In this document: positions 1 through 5,326 of the stretch, piece after piece
How positions within the stretch are numbered: position 1 is the first letter of the stretch
How the letters are laid out: each line of letters opens with the position of its first letter
NCBI GenBank assembly: GCA_009787745.1
Contig: WQST01000143.1
Location: 1 to 6,243, forward strand
Source of the DNA: Lachnospiraceae bacterium
GTDB taxonomy: Bacteria; Bacillota; Clostridia; Lachnospirales; Lachnospiraceae
Reading direction: 5' to 3'
DNA: 6,243 nucleotides
The notes under the pieces: model-generated
What the model was told of the DNA's origin: nothing
Databases searched by the model: none
The model's input: only the letters and a program-made list of their open reading frames with translations
Position numbers and translations under genes: made by a program

Positions 1-2
1 CG

Positions 3-1286
3 GCATATGATTTCGATGAATATGAGACTGCCGTTGACAAGCAAAGCGGTGAAGAAATCGTCAGGCTTAACTGCTGGGGCTTCAAAAAAAGCCAATATTA
101 CGCGCCCAAAAGCGCTTACGCAGGAGGCGAACGCCCTGATCATGCTTTTAAGAACATGGTCAAAGCCATGCACCGAAATGGTATCGAAGTATTCATGTAT
201 TTTTACTTCCCCGTCGAATTTAACCGTACAGAAATCATCGATATCCTGCGTTTTTGGGTTATCGAATACCATATTGACGGCATTCATTTATTGGGCGTCG
301 ATATGCCGATGCAAGTTATTATCCAGGATCGCATCTTATCAGGTACGAAAATTATCTACAATGAATATGATTACCGGAATGAAAAAGCCCTTTATAATAA
401 TACCGCGGTTTTCCGTGATCATTTTATGACCGAAGTACGCCGTGTTCTTAAAGGCGATGAGAATATGGTAAGCGCCTTGCTTTATCATCATCGGCATTAT
501 TCATCCGCTTACGGTAATATTAATTATCTTGCTAATTATAACGGTTTTTCGCTGTTTGACATGACGGCATATGATAAAAAAAGAAATGAAACAAACCTTG
601 AGGAAAACCAAGACGGCACCGACTATAACTACAGTTGGAACTGCGGAGTCGAAGGGCCAAGCCGAAAGAAGGGCATCATTGATTTGCGCACTAAGCAACT
701 TAAAAATGCCTTGTCACTACTCCTTTTATCGCAAGCAATTCCCTTTATTTTCAATGGTGATGAGTTCGGCAATACTCGGAACGGAAATAACAATGCTTAC
801 TGCCACGATAATGACACAGGATGGATAAAGTGGTCAAACGGCGGTATGAGTCAGGAACTGTTAAGTTTCACCAAGGAACTTATTGCGTTCCGGAAAAAGC
901 ATCCCATCCTGCATATGCCAACAGGACTGCGGATCCTTGACTGGCAAAGATGCGGCTATCCTGATATTTCCTATCATGGCAAAGATGCTTGGCGGCCGGA
1001 TTTAAACCCCTTAAGCCGAACCGTCGGAATCATGCTGTGCGGCAAGTACGCCAGACATGAGGATAAAAGCGAAGATGATTTTATTTTTATCGCTGTTAAC
1101 ATGCATTGGCGCGAGCATTCACTGGCTTTACCTCACCTGCCAAAGGAGCTCAAATGGCATTTGGTTTATCAAACAGACCTCAATGAAGCGGAATTTGAAA
1201 AAACCGAAAATGATGATGGTATCATGATGTCTGAAAGAAGCATATGTGTTTTAATTTCAGTCCCCGACGTCCCGCCGGCCGACTAG
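3..1286 (+). CDS. GlgX/isoamylase-like GH13 family protein, 5'-partial, probable pseudoenzyme
   Basis: The frame is open from base 3, so the ATG at 156 is internal and the 5' end is missing. The visible 427 residues compare with roughly 650-700 for GlgX/isoamylase-type debranching enzymes. Family signatures seen are a WGF...YYAPKSAYAGG segment (about 75-131), DGTDYNYSWNCGVEG (about 615-660), a LLLLSQAIPFIFNGDEFG segment and GNNNAYCHDN (to about 815), and a C-terminal beta-sandwich-like region (about 880-1286). In this family such proteins normally hydrolyse alpha-1,6 branches of glycogen in the cytoplasm. Here the conserved catalytic motifs are changed: region I DVVYNH reads YFYFPV (198-215), the nucleophile motif DGFRFDLA reads DGIHLLGV (276-299), the acid/base motif IAEPWD reads IYNEYD (about 354-371), and AHDGF reads NYNGF (534-548). 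The frame is intact, so this looks like a maintained, non-catalytic paralogue with a binding or regulatory role (inference), not a decayed gene. The family call is confident; the inactivity rests on alignment by eye. Confidence 0.88.
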   Translation, partial: AYDFDEYETAVDKQSGEEIVRLNCWGFKKSQYYAPKSAYAGGERPDHAFKNMVKAMHRNGIEVFMYFYFPVEFNRTEIIDILRFWVIEYHIDGIHLLGVDMPMQVIIQDRILSGTKIIYNEYDYRNEKALYNNTAVFRDHFMTEVRRVLKGDENMVSALLYHHRHYSSAYGNINYLANYNGFSLFDMTAYDKKRNETNLEENQDGTDYNYSWNCGVEGPSRKKGIIDLRTKQLKNALSLLLLSQAIPFIFNGDEFGNTRNGNNNAYCHDNDTGWIKWSNGGMSQELLSFTKELIAFRKKHPILHMPTGLRILDWQRCGYPDISYHGKDAWRPDLNPLSRTVGIMLCGKYARHEDKSEDDFIFIAVNMHWREHSLALPHLPKELKWHLVYQTDLNEAEFEKTENDDGIMMSERSICVLISVPDVPPAD

Positions 1287-1346
1287 TCGTCACCAAATGA
1301 CAGGCGTTAAAAAGCCCGAATCAATAAATAAGCGAATGAGAATTAC

Positions 1347-1898
1347 ATGAATAATTTTTTCAACCACTTAAAAACCGTCGTATACCACCGCCATTTAGTC
1401 ATGGCCGGGTGTTTTAAAGTCGGTTTATACAAGCAAGGCTTACTCCACGACCTTTCCAAATTCAGCCCGGCCGAATTTTTAATTGGGGTAAAATATTTCC
1501 AAGGTGTGCAAAGCCCCAATAATGGCGAACGGCTCGATATCGGCTACTCAAGTGCCTGGCTTCATCATAAAGGGCGCAATAAACACCACTACGAGTATTG
1601 GATTGACTATAGCATGACCTACATCCCGGGCGGGATGGCGCCTGTCCCGATGCCGCTGAAATATTCGATTGAAATGCTGATGGATCGGATTGCCGCATGT
1701 AAAGTTTATAACCGCCGTAATTATCAGGATGATTCGGCGCTAAAGTATTATTTGAGCGGTAAAGATCCCGCTCCGATGCACGGTGATACGCGTAAACTGC
1801 TCGAACTATTGCTTCATATGCTTGCCGATGAAGGCGAAAAAGCTACCTATCGGTACATTAAAACCCTTTTAAAACCCAAAAAACACCTTAGAACATAA
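1347..1898 (+). CDS. DUF5662 family protein with HD-like histidine/aspartate motifs
   Basis: This 183-residue protein resembles the DUF5662 family of unknown function, recognised from the N-terminal YHRHLV, the LLHDLSKFSPAEF segment (about residues 32-44) and WLHHKGRNKHHYEYW (about 71-85). The pattern of H14/H16, H34-D35, H73-H74, H80-H81 and D113 resembles a metal-binding HD-type phosphohydrolase site, but that activity is inferred. There is no signal peptide or membrane segment, so it is probably cytoplasmic. The start is well constrained: in-frame stops lie at 1308-1310 and 1329-1331, and this is the first ATG after them. The ribosome-binding site is poor (only GAATGAG about 7 bases upstream). 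trpS follows after 12 bases, suggesting cotranscription. I cannot assign a substrate. Confidence 0.85.
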   Translation: MNNFFNHLKTVVYHRHLVMAGCFKVGLYKQGLLHDLSKFSPAEFLIGVKYFQGVQSPNNGERLDIGYSSAWLHHKGRNKHHYEYWIDYSMTYIPGGMAPVPMPLKYSIEMLMDRIAACKVYNRRNYQDDSALKYYLSGKDPAPMHGDTRKLLELLLHMLADEGEKATYRYIKTLLKPKKHLRT

Positions 1899-1899
1899 C

Positions 1900-1904
1900 G
1901 GAGG
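1900..1904 (+). promoter_or_regulatory. Ribosome-binding site of trpS
   Basis: A perfect GGAGG lies 6 bases before the trpS ATG at 1911, at the tail of the 12-base gap after the preceding gene. It is the strongest Shine-Dalgarno sequence in the window and fixes the trpS start. Confidence 0.85.
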
Positions 1905-1910
1905 CTAAAC

Positions 1911-2915
1911 ATGTTAGACGGAAAAAAAATCCTGTTCAGCGGAATGCAGGCGACAGGCAGCTTACACATCGGTAATTACTTAGGGGCACTCAAAAACTGG
2001 GTCAGTTTAAGTAACGATTACGAATGTTTTTACTCGGTCGTTGATATGCATTCCATCACCATCAGGCAGGACCCCCAAGAGTTGCGCAATAATGCGCGTA
2101 ATATCCTGATGATTTACATCGCTGCGGGGCTTGACCCTATCAAAAACTGTATTTATTATCAATCACATGTCCCGGCACATGCTGAACTTTCATGGATTCT
2201 TAATTGCTTCACCTATATGGGTGAACTAAACCGCATGACGCAGTTTAAAGATAAATCAAGCAAGCACGACACCAATATCAATGTCGGATTGTACACATAC
2301 CCTGTTCTGCAAGCGGCGGATATCTTGCTCTATCAAGCAGATGCCGTACCCGTTGGCAAAGATCAGCTTCAGCATTTGGAACTTTGCCGTGATGTGGCGC
2401 ATCGTTTTAATGCAATCTATGGCGATGTTTTCACGATTCCCGAACCGAGCCTGGGGAAAGCAGGGGCGAAGATCAGAAGCTTACAAGAGCCAACGAAAAA
2501 AATGTCAAAATCCGACGAAAACTTGAATGCCGCGATCTTTTTACTTGACGACCGCGATACGATTATCCGTAAATTCAAAAAAGCCGTCACCGATAACTTC
2601 GCCAACATCAAATATGATGCGGAAAACCAACCCGGTATCGCTAATCTGATGGATATTTATGCGGTTTTAGGTGAAAAAACAATCGCCCAAGTGGAAAGCG
2701 AATTTGCCGGAAAAGGATACGGTGATTTTAAGCTTGCGGTCGGCGAGACCGTTGCCGACGCTTTGAAGCCTTTTAGGGAACGTTTTTATGAACTTAAAGA
2801 AGATAAGGCATACATCGACACCATTATAAAGAATAATGCCGAAAAAGCCGCATACACCGCCAATAAAACCCTGCGCAAAGTACAGAAAAAAATCGGATTT
2901 CCGATTTCAAACTAA
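1911..2915 (+). CDS. trpS: Tryptophanyl-tRNA synthetase
   Basis: This class I aminoacyl-tRNA synthetase attaches tryptophan to tRNA-Trp using ATP, in the cytoplasm. Its 334 residues match the usual bacterial length of about 330. The N-terminal Rossmann fold carries the HIGH-type signature as HIGN (H19-N22, in GSLHIGNYLGAL). The MNR-type helix region GELNRMTQFKDK (about 104-115) and the tryptophan-pocket segment YPVLQAADILLYQ (130-142) are present, followed by VGKDQLQHLEL. The KMSKS loop is exact at residues 197-201 (bases 2499-2513), followed by the helical C-terminal tRNA-binding region. No essential motif is missing. It lies 12 bases after the DUF5662 gene and 20 bases before the next gene. 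No T-box leader, a common regulator of trpS in Firmicutes, fits in the short upstream gap, so any such control would act from further upstream. Confidence 0.97.
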   Translation: MLDGKKILFSGMQATGSLHIGNYLGALKNWVSLSNDYECFYSVVDMHSITIRQDPQELRNNARNILMIYIAAGLDPIKNCIYYQSHVPAHAELSWILNCFTYMGELNRMTQFKDKSSKHDTNINVGLYTYPVLQAADILLYQADAVPVGKDQLQHLELCRDVAHRFNAIYGDVFTIPEPSLGKAGAKIRSLQEPTKKMSKSDENLNAAIFLLDDRDTIIRKFKKAVTDNFANIKYDAENQPGIANLMDIYAVLGEKTIAQVESEFAGKGYGDFKLAVGETVADALKPFRERFYELKEDKAYIDTIIKNNAEKAAYTANKTLRKVQKKIGFPISN

Positions 2916-2935
2916 ATTCACCGCCCTAAAATTAT

Positions 2936-3691
2936 ATGAATGAAGAAAATTTCATTACCGCCAAAAATAAAGTAATCGGCATAAGCCGTGAACGTCACGG
3001 AATCGGAACCCAAAGAGAAAAAACAGTCCACGCTGTTTTGAAGTATTACTATGCCCCTGATGAAGATATGCATGAAATCCCCATCGATTCCTATATCGCC
3101 GATATCTATACCGGACGGGAAATAATCGAAATCCAAACCGCACAAATGTATCGGATGCGGGGTAAATTGGAATGCTTTTTATCTCAGTACCCCGTCACCA
3201 TCGTTCACCCCATCCCCCGCTATAAATGGCTTAGTTGGATTGACACCGACACAGGCGAATGCTCAGGATTACGAAAATCGCCGAAAAAAGGCTCTGTCTA
3301 TCAAGTCTTCGGCGAATTATATCGCATCAGGGCGTTCTTAAATCATGAAAATTTAAGGTTCTGCTTTCCCTTCATTGATATCGAAGAATACCGCCTGCTT
3401 AACGGCTGGAGCCATAATAAAAAACGCGGCAGTGAAAGGTATGACCGCATTCCCGTCGCCCTAAAAGATGAAGTGCGCATTGATTGCAAAGAAGACTACC
3501 TGCAATTCATCCCCTACGAACTCCCCGAACCGTTCACATCCGCCGAATTAGCCCAAGCAACCAAAATCCGCCGCCGCGACGCAACCGTCGTATTAAATGT
3601 TCTCAATCATGTCGGTGCCGTTAAACGCGTCGGAAAAAAAGGTCATAATTATACATACACCGTAAATAGTAAAGAGAGTACATATGAGTAA
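2936..3691 (+). CDS. Uncharacterised protein: possible PD-(D/E)XK-like domain plus C-terminal winged helix
   Basis: I do not recognise a named family, though similar unnamed proteins seem familiar from clostridia. The 251 residues divide into two parts. The N-terminal part (about 20-150) has E28 in a helix (REKTVHAVLK), then D56 (YIADI), then E65-I-Q67 (IIEIQT). This D...ExQ order is like the ExQ variant of the PD-(D/E)XK nuclease fold seen in CoiA-type proteins. The middle has KWLSWIDTDTGE, RKSPKKGS and EEYRLLNGWSHNKKRGS (150-166), then RYDRIPVAL. The C-terminal part (about 197-242) reads as a winged helix: SAELAQATKIRRRDATVVLNVL followed by a GAVKRVGKKG wing. The start is forced by an in-frame stop at 2927-2929, yet no Shine-Dalgarno sequence is visible. 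The stop at 3689-3691 overlaps miaB by 8 bases, implying translational coupling. Nuclease activity is inference. Confidence 0.85.
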   Translation: MNEENFITAKNKVIGISRERHGIGTQREKTVHAVLKYYYAPDEDMHEIPIDSYIADIYTGREIIEIQTAQMYRMRGKLECFLSQYPVTIVHPIPRYKWLSWIDTDTGECSGLRKSPKKGSVYQVFGELYRIRAFLNHENLRFCFPFIDIEEYRLLNGWSHNKKRGSERYDRIPVALKDEVRIDCKEDYLQFIPYELPEPFTSAELAQATKIRRRDATVVLNVLNHVGAVKRVGKKGHNYTYTVNSKESTYE

Positions 3692-5129
3692 TCAATACCT
3701 AAACCTTATCCAAAACGCCCCTGCCGCCGAACCGAATCGGCAACACTATTTCATCGGCCAATTAAAACAGCACATCGACACATGGACAGCGAAACTCAGC
3801 CGAAAACCTACAGCTTGCATAACAACCTTCGGATGCCAAATGAATGCCCGTGATTCCGAAAAATTAGCAGGTATTCTCGTCGCATCAGGTTTCTTAATGA
3901 CCGAAAACGAAGAAGCTGATTTCGTTCTATATAATACCTGTACCGTCCGTGATCACGCCAACCAGCGCATATACGGACGGCTCGGAAAATTAAATCATTA
4001 CAAAAAGAAAAACCGCCAAATGAAAATAGCCTTATGCGGCTGTATGATGCAAGAAGAAATTGCCGTCGAAAAAATCAAGACAAGCTACCCCTTTATTGAT
4101 TTAATATTCGGCACCCACAACATTTATAAATTCGCCGAATTGCTTCTTTCAATGTTTCACAATCATGAAATGATCATCGACATCTGGCAAGACACCGACC
4201 AAATTGTCGAAGATTTGCCGACCGAACGCAAATTCCCTTTCAAATCAGGCATAAACATCATGTTCGGTTGCAACAACTTCTGTAGCTACTGCATCGTTCC
4301 TTACGTTCGCGGACGCGAACGAAGCCGCGCCCCCGAAGAAATAATTGCCGAAATCAAACGACTCGTCGCCGACGGAGTAATAGAAGTCATGTTACTGGGT
4401 CAAAACGTCAATTCCTACGGATTGACCGATTCAGTCAACGAAAAGCAAACTACTTTTCCCGAACTACTTCGTCGAATTGAAGAAATCGAAGGCTTAGAAC
4501 GAATCCGCTTCATGACCTCCCACCCCAAAGACCTATCCGACGAACTTATTGAGGTAATGGCAAATTCAAAAAAAATCTGCCGCCACCTACACCTCCCCCT
4601 ACAGGCAGGTTCAACCCGTATCTTAGAAGCCATGAACCGCCGTTACACAAAGGAAGATTACATTAACCTCGTCGAAAAAATCCGTAGGGCTATCCCCGGT
4701 ATCGCCATCACCACCGACTTAATCGTCGGCTTCCCCGGCGAAACAAAAGCAGATGTCGATGAAACAATCGACGTCATTAACAAAGTAAAATTCGATAACG
4801 CCTTCACCTTCATCTACTCCAAACGAACAGGCACCCCTGCCGCCGCCATGCCCGGCCAAGTCCCTCCCGACGAGGTAAAGCAAAACTTCGACCGCCTCCT
4901 AAAAGCCGTCCAAGAAACCGCCCGCACCCAAGTAGACACTCTTGTCGGCGAAACCCACGACGTATTAGCAGAAGAAGTAAACACCCAAAACCCGACCCTT
5001 TTAAACGGACGCCTATCAAACAACACCATCGTCCACTTTAAAGGTTCCCCCGACCTAATCGGACAAATCATCACCATAAAAATAAAAGAATCCCACGGCT
5101 TTTACTACATTGGCGAATTTAGTCGGTAG
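3684..5129 (+). CDS. miaB: tRNA-2-methylthio-N6-dimethylallyladenosine synthase (MiaB)
   Basis: MiaB adds a methylthio group to i6A37 in the anticodon loop of tRNAs reading UNN codons, using S-adenosylmethionine and two iron-sulfur clusters. The 481 residues match the family. After an extension of about 42 residues, as in many Firmicutes, the N-terminal MTTase domain carries the auxiliary-cluster cysteines C51 (TFGCQMNARDSE), C86 (YNTCTVRD) and C120 (ALCGCMMQ). The radical-SAM domain has the CxxxCxxC motif C196-C200-C203 (FGCNNFCSYCIVPYVRGRE), then LLGQNVNSYG and TDLIVGFPGET. A C-terminal TRAM domain (about 420-481) ends the protein. All six cluster cysteines are present. The start has GAGAG at 3674-3678, 5 bases upstream, and overlaps the previous gene by 8 bases. 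The i6A precursor would be made by MiaA, which is not in this window. The coding strand becomes notably C-rich and T-poor at third positions. Confidence 0.97.
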   Translation: MSNQYLNLIQNAPAAEPNRQHYFIGQLKQHIDTWTAKLSRKPTACITTFGCQMNARDSEKLAGILVASGFLMTENEEADFVLYNTCTVRDHANQRIYGRLGKLNHYKKKNRQMKIALCGCMMQEEIAVEKIKTSYPFIDLIFGTHNIYKFAELLLSMFHNHEMIIDIWQDTDQIVEDLPTERKFPFKSGINIMFGCNNFCSYCIVPYVRGRERSRAPEEIIAEIKRLVADGVIEVMLLGQNVNSYGLTDSVNEKQTTFPELLRRIEEIEGLERIRFMTSHPKDLSDELIEVMANSKKICRHLHLPLQAGSTRILEAMNRRYTKEDYINLVEKIRRAIPGIAITTDLIVGFPGETKADVDETIDVINKVKFDNAFTFIYSKRTGTPAAAMPGQVPPDEVKQNFDRLLKAVQETARTQVDTLVGETHDVLAEEVNTQNPTLLNGRLSNNTIVHFKGSPDLIGQIITIKIKESHGFYYIGEFSR

Positions 5130-5181
5130 AAACATTTATATAAAATTAAATATCTTTATTATCGAAACGCGGGCGAGGTAC

Positions 5182-5211
5182 TTGTTATGAGATAGTACAT
5201 ATATTTATATT
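5182..5211 (+). promoter_or_regulatory. Weak second promoter candidate upstream of mutS
   Basis: TTGTTA at 5182-5187 and TATATT at 5206-5211 are separated by 18 bases, matching the sigma-A consensus at 4 of 6 and 5 of 6 positions. The region is AT-rich, so such matches come easily. A transcript from here would include the downstream hairpin at 5223-5252. Confidence 0.25.
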
Positions 5212-5221
5212 GGAAATATAA
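5205..5221 (+). repeat. AT-only inverted repeat
   Basis: TTATATT at 5205-5211 and AATATAA at 5215-5221 form a perfect 7-bp stem with the loop GGA. All pairs are A-T, so the hairpin is weak, and it may be chance in AT-rich DNA. It is noted because it sits directly beside the GC-containing repeat at 5223-5252. Confidence 0.4.
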
Positions 5222-5222
5222 T

Positions 5223-5252
5223 AGGACGCTATTTCAATTTTAAGGGCGTCCT
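5223..5252 (+). repeat. 7-bp inverted repeat over the mutS promoter, operator-like
   Basis: AGGACGC at 5223-5229 and GCGTCCT at 5246-5252 are perfect reverse complements separated by 16 bases. The right arm ends against the -10 element and the left arm lies just upstream of the -35 position, so the pair brackets the RNA polymerase site. No T-run follows, which argues against an intrinsic terminator. It does not match the Gram-positive LexA box as I know it. Confidence 0.5.
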
Positions 5253-5260
5253 GCTATAAT
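5232..5260 (+). promoter_or_regulatory. Likely mutS promoter with extended -10 (TGCTATAAT)
   Basis: A perfect TATAAT at 5255-5260 is preceded by TG one base away (5252-5254 TGC), the extended -10 form that lessens the need for a -35. The -35 is poor: TTTCAA at 5232-5237 with 17-base spacing. Transcription would start near 5267, giving a leader of about 60 bases to the mutS ATG. This is the best promoter seen in the window. Confidence 0.65.
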
Positions 5261-5312
5261 TGGTTGTACTATTTAATTGACGTTTGCGTAAAAGCTTACA
5301 AAACAACCCCAC

Positions 5313-5317
5313 GGAGA
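5313..5317 (+). promoter_or_regulatory. Ribosome-binding site of mutS
   Basis: GGAGA lies 9 bases before the ATG at 5327. It favours this start over the in-frame ATGs at 5342 and 5345, and the N-terminus it gives matches the usual MutS beginning. Confidence 0.7.
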
Positions 5318-5326
5318 CCACCCCCC

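Larger units (their letters stand above)
5192..5272 (+). repeat. Outer inverted repeat enclosing two hairpins
   Basis: ATAGTACA at 5192-5199 is the exact reverse complement of TGTACTAT at 5265-5272. As RNA the helix could extend outward by a G-U pair (5191/5273) and an A-U pair (5190/5274) to 10 pairs. The 65 bases inside contain two further hairpins (5205-5221 and 5223-5252), so the whole could fold as a three-way junction. The arms are seen directly; any function is unknown. Confidence 0.5.
5130..5326 (+). other. Intergenic region between miaB and mutS
   Basis: This is the only sizeable gap in the window (197 bases). The first part is AT-rich (5130-5165), with no GC-rich stem plus T-run that would make a convincing miaB terminator. 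A GC-rich patch follows (5166-5178), then nested inverted repeats (5192-5272) and an extended -10 promoter with its -10 at 5255-5260. The last part (5273-5326) is the presumed mutS leader, ending in GGAGA and a C-run. I see no small open reading frame with a ribosome-binding site. Confidence 0.7.

Noticed and set aside
156..1286. Treating the ATG at 156 as the true start of the GH13 protein.
   Set aside because: The frame is open back to base 3 and encodes family-typical sequence (WGF, YYAPKSAYAGG) before this ATG, so the gene is cut by the window edge.
1287..1346. A promoter, T-box or terminator between the GH13 gene and the DUF5662 gene.
   Set aside because: Only a 4-bp GTCA/TGAC stem without a T-run is present, no convincing -35/-10 pair, and 60 bases are too few for a T-box leader.
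4810..5077. Two overlapping minus-strand open frames.
   Set aside because: Both are antisense to the conserved C-terminal part of miaB and have low-complexity Arg/Gly or Ser/Val composition.
5130..5165. An intrinsic terminator after miaB.
   Set aside because: The stretch is AT-rich and only very weak A-T stems can be drawn, with no GC stem followed by a T-run.
5277..5305. A further promoter with TTGACG as -35.
   Set aside because: TTGACG at 5277-5282 is a fair match, but nothing like TATAAT occurs 16-18 bases later.
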